Origin: Arcanobacterium phocisimile
GTDB taxonomy: Bacteria > Actinomycetota > Actinomycetes > Actinomycetales > Actinomycetaceae
Assembly (NCBI RefSeq): GCF_016904675.1
Contig: NZ_CP070228.1
Location: forward strand, 1,364,001-1,428,000
DNA: 64,000 bases
Direction of reading: 5' to 3'
Every line of letters begins with the position of its first letter. The first letter of the stretch is position 1. The translations under genes were made by a program, and so were the position numbers. Of this stretch, positions 43,423-51,240 are shown in pieces. The notes under the pieces were generated by a model. The model was not told where the DNA came from. It did no database searches and saw only the letters and a program-made list of their open reading frames with translations.

Positions 43423-44049
43423 ATGAGAGGAACCATTTTTCTCGGCGGCGGACGAGCTAAACGCCTACACGGACAGGCAAAACCCCATTTGCAAATCGGT
43501 GATAGATCTCTCCTAACACATGCAATTGCATGTCTAGAACAATTTACCGGCAATATCCCCTGTGTTCTTGTTTCTCCACCTGATAGACGAATACCCGCAA
43601 AGATCATTCAAACGCTAGAAGACCCACCGTATGGAGGACCAGTTGCAGGTATTTCTGCGGGTTTAGCTGCGTTGGACAGAGTGACTAAACCAGACAACGA
43701 CCCCCCACCAAATTATGATTTTGTGGCCATATTCTCAGCGGATGCCCCGCTTGCTCCACTACTACTTCCAGCGCTGTTCAATGCCGCCAGGGGCCACCAG
43801 GGAGCTATCGCTTCCTGGGAAGGGAAGAAGAACTATCTCGTTGGTATTTATCAGTATTCGGCATTGGTGTCCTGTTTACCATCTAACCCACACGGGATGT
43901 CAGCGAGGGTAGCTTTTGCGGACATAGATTTAGCAACGGTGGACGACTTAGCTAATTTTTCCGCAGATATTGACCACCACGCTGACATCAAACGTGTTCA
44001 AACCTTAGTCGCACAACACGCGATAACAAGTCGGCGTCACCTTAACTAA
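43423..44049 (+). CDS. mobA: Molybdenum cofactor guanylyltransferase MobA
   Basis: A 208-aa nucleotidyltransferase that attaches GMP to molybdopterin to form the MGD cofactor used by DmsA-type enzymes. The N-terminal GTP-binding motif is LGGGRAKRLHGQAKP, followed by YGGPVAGISAGLAAL and the metal-binding FSADAPL. The C-terminal TVDDLANF segment matches the family end. The K/R positions of the nucleotide loop differ somewhat from E. coli MobA. It completes the cofactor set of the island. Confidence 0.9.
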   Translation: MRGTIFLGGGRAKRLHGQAKPHLQIGDRSLLTHAIACLEQFTGNIPCVLVSPPDRRIPAKIIQTLEDPPYGGPVAGISAGLAALDRVTKPDNDPPPNYDFVAIFSADAPLAPLLLPALFNAARGHQGAIASWEGKKNYLVGIYQYSALVSCLPSNPHGMSARVAFADIDLATVDDLANFSADIDHHADIKRVQTLVAQHAITSRRHLN

Positions 44050-44095
44050 GTTGACGCCAACAGAACGTTATGAGTGATATAGCTACGCGAAAACA

Positions 44096-44278
44096 CTACC
44101 GAGCTTCACGCTCAGCAACGGCTTGTTGGACGACGTCGAACAACGTTTCCAACTCTTCATCACGTAGCTCTAAAACCATGCGTCCCCCACCTTCTAGCGG
44201 GATACGTAACACGGTTCCGTGGATTGATCGCTCTGTTTCAAGCGGGCCATCACCAGTGCGGGGTTTCATCGCAGCCAT
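44096..44278 (-). CDS. DUF3117 family small protein
   Basis: A 60-aa protein. The ATG at 44278 has an ideal AGGAGG at 4-nt spacing, better than the upstream in-frame ATG at 44293. It contains MAAMKPRTGDGPLE and VLRIPLEGGGRMVLEL, the near-invariant DUF3117 sequence of actinobacteria. Function is unknown. It follows the LOG gene on the same strand. Confidence 0.9.
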   Translation of the reverse strand: MAAMKPRTGDGPLETERSIHGTVLRIPLEGGGRMVLELRDEELETLFDVVQQAVAEREAR

Positions 44279-44351
44279 GAACCCTCCTCTCATAAGCCAA
44301 CTTTGGCTAATAACTCAATTCTAATCTATTTTCGAGCTTTGAGTCGAAAAA

Positions 44352-45071
44352 CTAGTTTTTCGTTTGGTCTGCTGTCATCTCTTTAGCGACTTTCTCAATA
44401 CCGCGCGAAATCGCTTCGACTGTTTCTTCTGCAGTATCGACGACGGTGAACAAGTCATCGTAACCCTCAGAAACCATCCCCTCACCGAGTAGCTTTTGAC
44501 ACATCCAGTCCACCAAGCCGGCCCAATAGTCACGCCCAACCAAAACGATTGGGAAATCTTTAACTTTGCCTGTTTGAACCAAGGTCAATGCCTCGAAAAG
44601 CTCATCAAGAGTGCCGAATCCACCAGGGAATACTACGAACCCCATAGAATACTTCACGCATACAACTTTTCGGGCAAAAAAGTAGTCGAACGTCACTGGA
44701 ACATTGACATAGTCATTGATTGTTTTTTCAAACGGTAGCTCGATCCCTAATCCAACTGACGCACCACCGGCATGGGCTGCTCCTTTGTTACCAGCTTCCA
44801 TGATGCCGGGACCACCACCAGTAATCACAGCAAAATTTTGTTCGGCAAGCTTATGCCCCACCTCTTCCGCGAGCGCATAATATGGGCTATCAGGTGTGGT
44901 GCGAGCTGACCCGAATAATGCGATAGCCGGACCAATCGGAGCCATAACGCTAAAGCCTTCGACAAGTTCGCCTTGGATTCGCATGATTCGCCAAGGGTCA
45001 GAATGTAAAAATGACAGATCTTGGACTGGTGCAAGAAATTGTGCATCAGCTTCCCGGTCAGATGGTCGCAT
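44352..45071 (-). CDS. LOG-family (TIGR00730) nucleoside 5'-monophosphate phosphoribohydrolase
   Basis: A 239-aa Rossmann protein with the LOG motifs GGGPGIMEAGNKGA and PGGFGTLDELFE, which bind and cleave the N-glycosidic bond of nucleotide monophosphates (cytokinin-riboside-phosphate or AMP-type substrates). AAAGGAG lies 6 nt before the ATG. An 18-bp palindrome (44345-44362) overlaps its stop codon and may help 3'-end formation. It is divergent from the purine nucleoside phosphorylase gene, which fits nucleotide salvage. Confidence 0.9.
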   Translation of the reverse strand: MRPSDREADAQFLAPVQDLSFLHSDPWRIMRIQGELVEGFSVMAPIGPAIALFGSARTTPDSPYYALAEEVGHKLAEQNFAVITGGGPGIMEAGNKGAAHAGGASVGLGIELPFEKTINDYVNVPVTFDYFFARKVVCVKYSMGFVVFPGGFGTLDELFEALTLVQTGKVKDFPIVLVGRDYWAGLVDWMCQKLLGEGMVSEGYDDLFTVVDTAEETVEAISRGIEKVAKEMTADQTKN

Positions 45072-45161
45072 GAAGAGCTCCTTTAATTGTTAACCTGTCA
45101 TTATTAAGGCAAATATCCACAGGCTACGGCATTCAACCACCCTATGCGAGTGGTGTTTTGG

Positions 45162-45167
45162 TAGTAT
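45162..45167 (+). promoter_or_regulatory. Candidate -10 box for the purine nucleoside phosphorylase gene (leaderless)
   Basis: TAGTAT stands exactly 6 nt before the ATG at 45174, with no Shine-Dalgarno. I see no -35 match. Transcription would begin at the start codon. Confidence 0.45.
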
Positions 45168-45173
45168 TTACTT

Positions 45174-45998
45174 ATGAATACTACTGAATTTTCACCTCAG
45201 GAACTTGCCACCGAAGCCGCACGTGTTATCGCTGAACGCACCGGTGTGGCACAACACGATATCGCACTAACGCTTGGTTCTGGTTGGGGCGGCGCCGCGG
45301 AGCTTATTGGCGAGGTTGTTGCCGAAATCGATGCCGCAGAAATCCCCGGGTTCCACGCCTCCGCCGTCGTTGGTCACGGCGGGAAAATTACTTCCATCAA
45401 ACTAAAATCAGGACATCACGCGCTCGTATTGGGCGCACGCACGCACTTTTATGAAGGAAAAGGTGTGCGTGCAGTAGCTCATGGTGTTCGCACTGCGGCA
45501 GCTGCTGGAGCAAAGATCTGTATTCTCACCAATGGCTGTGGTTCAACCGTTCCAGAATGGGGTCCGGGAACAGCTGTGCTGATCAAAGATCATCTCAACC
45601 TTACCGCTACCTCACCTATCGAAGGCGCACATTTCGTCGATCTATCCGATGCCTATTCCAGTCGCCTACGCACAATCGCTCATGAGATTGATCCGGAACT
45701 CCCTGAAGGTGTTTATACCCAATTCCCCGGTCCACACTATGAAACTCCTGCTGAAGTGAAGATGGCGCGTATTATGGGCGGCGATCTCGTAGGAATGTCT
45801 ACTGCGTTAGAAACAATCGCAGCAGCGGAAGCTGGAGTTGAGGTTCTGGGAATCTCCTTAGTAACCAACCACGCGGCTGGTTTTGGTCCAGATAAGCTCG
45901 ACCACAAAGAGGTACTCGAAGCTGGCGTAGCGGCTGGCCCCCGTATCTCGCGTCTCCTAGCAGACATCATTGAACGTTTGTCTGCTTCCGCGTTGTAA
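45174..45998 (+). CDS. punA: Purine nucleoside phosphorylase (trimeric type)
   Basis: A 274-aa enzyme splitting purine (deoxy)nucleosides to base and (deoxy)ribose-1-phosphate. Landmarks: LGSGWGGAAELI (phosphate loop), HGGKITSI, LTNGCGSTVPEWGPG, TQFPGPHYETPAEV, GMSTALETIAA and LVTNHAAGF. Its length matches the PNP-I (PunA/DeoD2) group. It precedes the sugar-phosphate mutase by 38 nt; together they turn purine nucleosides into pentose-5-phosphate. Confidence 0.94.
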   Translation: MNTTEFSPQELATEAARVIAERTGVAQHDIALTLGSGWGGAAELIGEVVAEIDAAEIPGFHASAVVGHGGKITSIKLKSGHHALVLGARTHFYEGKGVRAVAHGVRTAAAAGAKICILTNGCGSTVPEWGPGTAVLIKDHLNLTATSPIEGAHFVDLSDAYSSRLRTIAHEIDPELPEGVYTQFPGPHYETPAEVKMARIMGGDLVGMSTALETIAAAEAGVEVLGISLVTNHAAGFGPDKLDHKEVLEAGVAAGPRISRLLADIIERLSASAL

Positions 45999-46036
45999 TC
46001 CATATTACTCATACCGAACTTATAAAAAGGAATATT

Positions 46037-47725
46037 ATGTCATACAAAGTTGACGAAGTAGCGCAGTGGATCGAACACGATCCAGATAAAAAAACTGCTC
46101 AAGAAGTTTCAGATCTTCTTGAAAAAGCAGAAGCTGGAGACACCTTGTCTCAAGCTGAACTCACCGACCGATTCTCAGGTACCTTAGAATTCGGCACTGC
46201 TGGACTGCGCGGTGAGATGGCTGGTGGTCCGAACCGTATGAACCGCGCTGTCGTACGTCGTGCAGCCTACGGCCTGACCGCATGGTTGAAAGAAAAAGTT
46301 GGTCCTGATGCACTCGTTGTCATTGGCTACGATGCACGTTATAACTCAGCAGATTTCGCGGCAGACACCGCAGCTATCGTCACTGCGGCCGGGCTACGTG
46401 CCAAGATTATGCCGCGTGCACTCCCCACACCTGTTCTCGCGTTTTCAGTACGCTACTTTGGCGCAGATGCCGGTGTTATGGTTACAGCTTCGCACAATCC
46501 CGCAAAAGACAACGGCTATAAAGTTTACACCGGTAGCCGGGCAACTGATGAAGCTGGCCGTGGGGCACAGATTGTCCCACCAACCGATTCCCAAATTGCT
46601 GAAAAGATTGCTCAAGCACCACTCGCGGATGAAATCTCACTTGCAGAATCTGGCTGGGACATCATCTCGGAAGATGTTATCGATACTTATGTAGAAACAG
46701 CAATAAAAACTATTCCCGCAACTACTCCACGCGATCTGAAAATCGTCTACACCGCAATGCACGGTGTGGGAGCTGAAACGATGCGTCGCGTACTTTCCGG
46801 TGCTGGCTTTACCAACGTCGTTGAGGTCCCAGAACAAAACACGCCTGATCCAGATTTCCCAACTGTCGCGTTCCCGAATCCAGAAGAAGCCGGCGCACTC
46901 GATCTAGCAATCGCACATGCGAAGCATACAAATGCCGATATAGTTATTGCTTCAGATCCAGATGCTGATCGTGCTTCTGCCGCAATTCCTATCAACGGGG
47001 TATGGACACAACTTTCTGGCGATGAAATCGGATCAATCCTCGGCGAGCAAGTTGCGAGCCGCCTAGAAGCATCAGGTGAGCTTGCAACTCTAGCAAACTC
47101 CATTGTTTCTTCCCAGTTACTCGAACAAATCGCACGTGTACACGGCCAAGACTACGAAGCAACCCTCACTGGTTTCAAATGGATTTCGCGAGCCCATAAC
47201 ATCAGCTTCGGATATGAAGAAGCCATCGGCTTCTGTGTAGATCCGCAAAGCGTCAAAGACAAAGACGGCTTATCAGCTGGCCTACTCATCGCTCAAACCG
47301 CAGCTCGTTTGAAGGCTGAGGGTAAGAATCTACGTGATGAGCTCAACCGTATTGCTGTCAACGTCGGGGCACTCTACGCTACAGCGCCAGTAACAATCCG
47401 CGTCGATGACCTGTCAATTATCCCCGCAACCATGGATAAAGTTCGCAACAATCCACCGACAGTACTCATCGGGTCAGAAGTATCCTCCGTCGTCGATCTT
47501 TCGATCGGCACTTCCGATCTCCCGCCAACGAACGCCATGATCCTGCGCACTACGGCAGGTGACCGCGCAATCGTACGTCCTTCTGGTACCGAGCCTAAGG
47601 TCAAGTGCTACCTGGAGGTTGTCGTTCCACTTGAGGGGATGAACATTGACGATGCACGCCAGCATGCCAGCAAACGACTAGAACAATTCAAGGCTGATAT
47701 GGGACAAGCACTTTCGCTTGACTAA
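46037..47725 (+). CDS. Phospho-sugar mutase (PgmB/phosphopentomutase-like)
   Basis: A 562-aa alpha-D-phosphohexomutase family enzyme. The catalytic serine lies in VTASHNPAKDNGYKVY, metal binding is DPDADR (ASDPDADRASAA), the sugar loop is GYEEAIGFCVDP, and the phosphate-binding RPSGTEPKVKCYLE is near the end. Members of this subgroup act on glucose-1-phosphate or on (deoxy)ribose-1-phosphate. As it follows punA and no deoB is visible, I favour a phosphopentomutase role here, by inference. GGAA lies upstream and two hairpins follow. Confidence 0.92.
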   Translation: MSYKVDEVAQWIEHDPDKKTAQEVSDLLEKAEAGDTLSQAELTDRFSGTLEFGTAGLRGEMAGGPNRMNRAVVRRAAYGLTAWLKEKVGPDALVVIGYDARYNSADFAADTAAIVTAAGLRAKIMPRALPTPVLAFSVRYFGADAGVMVTASHNPAKDNGYKVYTGSRATDEAGRGAQIVPPTDSQIAEKIAQAPLADEISLAESGWDIISEDVIDTYVETAIKTIPATTPRDLKIVYTAMHGVGAETMRRVLSGAGFTNVVEVPEQNTPDPDFPTVAFPNPEEAGALDLAIAHAKHTNADIVIASDPDADRASAAIPINGVWTQLSGDEIGSILGEQVASRLEASGELATLANSIVSSQLLEQIARVHGQDYEATLTGFKWISRAHNISFGYEEAIGFCVDPQSVKDKDGLSAGLLIAQTAARLKAEGKNLRDELNRIAVNVGALYATAPVTIRVDDLSIIPATMDKVRNNPPTVLIGSEVSSVVDLSIGTSDLPPTNAMILRTTAGDRAIVRPSGTEPKVKCYLEVVVPLEGMNIDDARQHASKRLEQFKADMGQALSLD

Positions 47726-47751
47726 AGTCGCAGATTTTTAATCTGCCACGG

Positions 47752-47789
47752 ATCCGCCGGCGGCGCTGAAAAACAGTGTGCCGGCGGAT
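47752..47789 (+). terminator. Terminator after the phospho-sugar mutase gene
   Basis: GC-rich 10-base arms (ATCCGCCGGC at 47752-47761, GCCGGCGGAT at 47780-47789) enclose an 18-nt inner part with a weak second stem, then TCTTATT. A smaller hairpin (CAGAT/ATCTG, 47731-47745) precedes it. Confidence 0.8.
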
Positions 47790-47879
47790 TCTTATTAGCA
47801 AAACCAGAGATCTATTGCGGTAAACCGATCGGACACATGCTACCGGCGAGCTTACCTGTCAGTATTGAAAAGTTAAAGA

Positions 47880-47920
47880 GAGGTCCTAACCGCTACCACA
47901 ACGATAGCAATCAGGACCTC
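47880..47920. terminator. Terminator between convergent mutase and deoC genes
   Basis: Arms GAGGTCCT (47880-47887) and AGGACCTC (47913-47920) with an inner GCTA/TAGC pairing; the plus strand continues GTACTTTTATTT, and on minus a U-rich CTCTTTAACTTTT follows. It may serve deoC as well as the mutase. Confidence 0.75.
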
Positions 47921-47952
47921 GTACTTTTATTTACGAAACCCTACCTAGAATT

Positions 47953-48615
47953 TCATGCAGGAAGGGAATCAATAACCTTCTGAGTACCAGATAGACCTAA
48001 GCGAGTAGCGCCCGCCTTCATGAGCTCCAACGCAAAAGCGCCGTCATGAATGCCGCCCGACGCCTTGATCTCCAACTCATCACCGACAGTTGCTTTCATC
48101 ACTTCAACAGCGTGAACTGATGCGCCACCTGCCGGGTGGAAACCAGTGGAAGTCTTGACGAAATCAGCGCCAGCATTCATCGATGCCTCACACGCCTTGG
48201 CGATTTCGTCATCGGTGAGCGCAGCAGATTCGATAATAACCTTGAGCACAGCGTATGGGATTGCATCGCGCACAACAGCAATATCGTATTCGAGCTCTTC
48301 CCACGCACCTTCCTTGGCTAGTCCAAGGTTAATGACCATATCCACTTCTTGTGCGCCAGCGGCTACTGCACGAGCAGCTTCTGCAGCCTTAATCTCTGAT
48401 GCGACAGCACCTGACGGGAAGCCACACACAACAGCAAGCTTGATATCGCCAAGTTCGATGTCTTCGGGGAGCGGAAGCATTGACGGCGATACACATACTG
48501 AGTACGTGCCGAGCTTCTTTGCATCTTCAATCAACGCCTTCACATCGTCGATTGTTGCCTCCGGTTTCAATAAGGTGTGGTCTACAATTCCTGCAACTTC
48601 TTGCGGTGTTGCCAT
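47953..48615 (-). CDS. deoC: Deoxyribose-phosphate aldolase
   Basis: A 220-aa class I aldolase cleaving 2-deoxyribose-5-phosphate to glyceraldehyde-3-phosphate and acetaldehyde. The ATG at 48615 has AAGGAG upstream and is preferred over one at 48633. Motifs: [10 protein letters not shown], the lysine of [12 protein letters not shown], and the Schiff-base lysine in FVKTSTGF. It is the last gene of the nucleoside catabolic operon, 63 nt after the unknown gene. Confidence 0.95.
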   Translation of the reverse strand: MATPQEVAGIVDHTLLKPEATIDDVKALIEDAKKLGTYSVCVSPSMLPLPEDIELGDIKLAVVCGFPSGAVASEIKAAEAARAVAAGAQEVDMVINLGLAKEGAWEELEYDIAVVRDAIPYAVLKVIIESAALTDDEIAKACEASMNAGADFVKTSTGFHPAGGASVHAVEVMKATVGDELEIKASGGIHDGAFALELMKAGATRLGLSGTQKVIDSLPA

Positions 48616-48678
48616 GATGTCTCCTTTTCTCAAGCAAGTACTACTGCCCTGCTTATGTTTCGTTTCTATTCTATCGCT

Positions 48679-49413
48679 TTACGACATTTTCTTTTCGGGA
48701 AGAACTGCCCAGACCGCTCGTGCCCAGTGCCCGAATGGCGCGAACCCCTTGGTGCGTTCCATCAGACTATAGAGCGGAACTCTGAATATCTTGCCGGATG
48801 CGGGATCGTAAATGTTGAGCTGAGGTAATCCATTCGGCGTATAGTTTTCGCCGGGCAGAACTCCAACAACGTGGCGCGGGACGAGGCCTCCTACTACCAG
48901 CCGGATACTCCGAAGATTTCGGTTGTGTCTTGGTGTTCCGCCGGTAAACAGTGCGGAAGCGTAACCAGCACATGCCGCATGGAAAGCCCACTGGAATGCA
49001 TTCCATGCGTCCTCAGTGCGATCGTCTAGCGCAAAGCTGCGGTAAGACACGTCGTGCGTCGACAATTCTGCGGCTAACATTCCGGGTAGCGTTCCCCACA
49101 TGTGTGGCCACCGGCTCTGATTATGCATCCGTCCAAAAATCTCGTATTCTTCACGGCGAGTATGCTCGGCATCGTCCGTCAAAGTCACCAGCTCAATCGG
49201 ATCTTGCCCAGTGCGCACGCGCGAGATCGCTAACGCAACCATCGCTCCACACGTGTAGGGAGTGGATTGACGAAAGTCCCCGCTTCCAGTTCCCTGTTCC
49301 GCATACTCCTCGAGCACGTGACGATCATTGGAGGATAGTTCAGCGTATGGGAAGCTCACCGCTGTCTCAATCGACGTTGAGACAGCGGCAAGTGATGCGA
49401 GATTGAAAGGCAT
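48679..49413 (-). CDS. Unrecognised protein with a papain/C39-like Cys-His-Asp order
   Basis: A 244-aa protein I cannot assign to a named family. It has no signal peptide or clear membrane helix. A possible peptidase/transglutaminase-like core is visible: QSTPYTCGAMVAL with Cys55, VPRHVVGVL with His181, and LNIYDPASGKIFRV with Asp203, in the order of papain-fold enzymes. Its start overlaps the deoA stop by one base (TAATG), so it is translated with the deoxynucleoside salvage enzymes. Whether it is catalytic is unknown. Confidence 0.75.
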   Translation of the reverse strand: MPFNLASLAAVSTSIETAVSFPYAELSSNDRHVLEEYAEQGTGSGDFRQSTPYTCGAMVALAISRVRTGQDPIELVTLTDDAEHTRREEYEIFGRMHNQSRWPHMWGTLPGMLAAELSTHDVSYRSFALDDRTEDAWNAFQWAFHAACAGYASALFTGGTPRHNRNLRSIRLVVGGLVPRHVVGVLPGENYTPNGLPQLNIYDPASGKIFRVPLYSLMERTKGFAPFGHWARAVWAVLPEKKMS

Positions 49414-50702
49414 TAAGAAATCCGGTCCAAAACAACGGACTGTGATGCCTTGAATTCGCCACCAATCTCGATGCCACCAACGAGCGAATCAAGTGCACGC
49501 TCGATACGAGATTCGTCGTCGGTATGCAAGGTCATCAGCTTTTGTCCCTTCTTTACTTCATCGCCGGGCTTGGCAAAGAGTTCAATACCGGCCGCTGCCT
49601 GTACTGGTTCTTCCTTAAATGCACGACCAGCTCCCAGCCGCCAAGAGGCAACGCCAACAGATAGTGCGTCGAGCGTGGATAACACGCCATCAGACTCGGC
49701 GATAACGTCGTGGGTGAACTTCGAGGCTGGCATTGACGCATCTGGATCTCCACCTTGGGCTTCAATCATCTTGCGCCAAACATCCATTGCGCGACCATCT
49801 TTGAGGGCCTTTTCGACGTCGGCTTCAGGTTGTCCGGCAGCGGTGAGCATTTCACGTGCCAATGCGAGAGTAAGTTCGACGACGTCGGATGGACCACCAC
49901 CAGCAAGAACCTCAACTGATTCCTCAACTTCAAGTCCGTTTCCGATCTTCATTCCAAGTGGCGTTGACATATCGGTCAGCAATGCGGTGGTTTTGACTCC
50001 GGCATCTGTTCCGAGATCAACCATTGTCCGAGCAAGTTCTCGAGCCTTCGTAAGATCTTTCATGAATGCGCCCGATCCGACTTTGACATCCAAAACCAGC
50101 GAATCTGTGCCTTCTGCGATCTTCTTCGACATAATCGAGGAAGCTATTAGTGGGATGCAATCGACTGTTGAGGTCACATCACGAAGTGCGTAGAGTTTTT
50201 TGTCAGCTGGAGCGAGTCCCGAACCCGCGGCACAAATGACAGCTCCTGGACCTTCGAGACCGAGTTGCTGCATGATTTCATCATTCGAAAGCGCTGCTCG
50301 CCACCCTGGAATTGCTTCGAGTTTATCGAGGGTTCCGCCGGTATGTCCGAGTCCGCGGCCCGAAAGTTGTGGAACAGCAACACCATACACTGCTACGAGA
50401 GGAGCAAGTGGAAGCGTGATTTTATCGCCTACGCCACCGGTTGAGTGCTTATCTGCGGTTACCCGTCCAAGTTTTGAGAAATCCATCCGCTCACCAGAGG
50501 CAATCATGGCGTTGGTCCACTGCGAAATTTCTTCTCTATCCATGCCGTTGAGGAAAATTGCCATAGCAAGTGCAGCCATTTGTTCGTCGCCGATAATGCC
50601 ACGGGTATAAGCGTCAATTGTCCAATTAATTTCAGCTTGAGTGAGCTTGAGGTTGTCGCGCTTGTTCCGGATAACATCAACTACATCGAATTTTTCTGCC
50701 AT
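49413..50702 (-). CDS. deoA: Thymidine (pyrimidine-nucleoside) phosphorylase
   Basis: A 429-aa enzyme converting thymidine or deoxyuridine and phosphate to base and deoxyribose-1-phosphate. Motifs: KHSTGGVGDKITLPLAP (phosphate-binding loop), GRGLGHTGGTLDKLEAIPG, LIASSIMSKKIAEG and LDVKVGSGAFM. It begins in a one-base overlap with cdd and ends in a one-base overlap with the unknown gene. Confidence 0.96.
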   Translation of the reverse strand: MAEKFDVVDVIRNKRDNLKLTQAEINWTIDAYTRGIIGDEQMAALAMAIFLNGMDREEISQWTNAMIASGERMDFSKLGRVTADKHSTGGVGDKITLPLAPLVAVYGVAVPQLSGRGLGHTGGTLDKLEAIPGWRAALSNDEIMQQLGLEGPGAVICAAGSGLAPADKKLYALRDVTSTVDCIPLIASSIMSKKIAEGTDSLVLDVKVGSGAFMKDLTKARELARTMVDLGTDAGVKTTALLTDMSTPLGMKIGNGLEVEESVEVLAGGGPSDVVELTLALAREMLTAAGQPEADVEKALKDGRAMDVWRKMIEAQGGDPDASMPASKFTHDVIAESDGVLSTLDALSVGVASWRLGAGRAFKEEPVQAAAGIELFAKPGDEVKKGQKLMTLHTDDESRIERALDSLVGGIEIGGEFKASQSVVLDRIS

Positions 50703-51172
50703 TACTTTTCCTTCTTCTGTGTTTCTTGATCAGTATCCCGGAGTGCATAGGGAGTTTCGATTGTGATCTGGCTCGTCTCAACGCGGGCAAGATCTGCTGG
50801 GCCGAATCCTTGCGGAAGGACTTCTTTCATCGTCATAATTCCTGTTGGCATTGTCAACAATAGGTTTGGGCCGCCATGTTCAAATAGAAGTTGGCGGCAT
50901 CGACCACACGGAACGATCACCTCACTGTTACCGTTAACACAGTAGAATGCAACAAGGCGTCCTCCGCCAGTTCGGTGAAGTATAGAAACAAGTCCGTTTT
51001 CAGCACATGTTCCTAAACCTGTAGAAGCGTTTTCAACATTACACCCAGACACTAGGCGGCCGTCATCGACCAGTGCTGCAGCGCCTACTGGATATCCCGA
51101 ATATGGAGCATATGCGGTTTTCATAGCATCAATAGCTAGTTCGCGGAGTTCATTCCAGTTTATGTCAACCAT
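50702..51172 (-). CDS. cdd: Cytidine deaminase
   Basis: A 156-aa zinc deaminase converting (deoxy)cytidine to (deoxy)uridine. The zinc and catalytic residues are present: CAEN in LGTCAENGLVS and PCGRCRQLL, after the substrate loop SGCNVENAS. GAAGGGAA lies 5 nt before the ATG. A 30-residue polar C-terminal extension goes beyond the usual length of about 130. It lies between the transporter genes and deoA, separated from the permease by a strong hairpin. Confidence 0.96.
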   Translation of the reverse strand: MVDINWNELRELAIDAMKTAYAPYSGYPVGAAALVDDGRLVSGCNVENASTGLGTCAENGLVSILHRTGGGRLVAFYCVNGNSEVIVPCGRCRQLLFEHGGPNLLLTMPTGIMTMKEVLPQGFGPADLARVETSQITIETPYALRDTDQETQKKEK

Positions 51173-51201
51173 AACTATTCCCTTCTTTTATTTTTAATGC
51201 G

Positions 51202-51226
51202 GGTGGGCCGGCATAGCCGGCCCACC
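51202..51226 (-). other. GC-rich 11-bp hairpin between the permease gene and cdd
   Basis: Arms 51202-51212 (GGTGGGCCGGC) and 51216-51226 pair perfectly around ATA. The minus-strand transcript continues with an A-rich, not U-rich, run leading into the cdd Shine-Dalgarno. It may modulate mRNA stability or partial termination between transport and enzyme genes. Confidence 0.6.
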
Positions 51227-51240
51227 GATCCACAAATTGT

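Noticed and set aside
44345-44362. 18-bp palindrome at the end of the LOG gene as a strong terminator
   Set aside because: The arms are A/T-rich with no loop or GC-rich core and overlap the stop codon; I mention it only as a weak 3'-end element.
48146-48772. 208-aa plus frame opposite deoC
   Set aside because: Ser/Ala-rich antisense frame of a strongly conserved aldolase.
49450-50193. 247-aa plus frame opposite deoA
   Set aside because: Antisense of thymidine phosphorylase; composition (Ser, Pro, Arg) and lack of motifs are typical of shadow frames.
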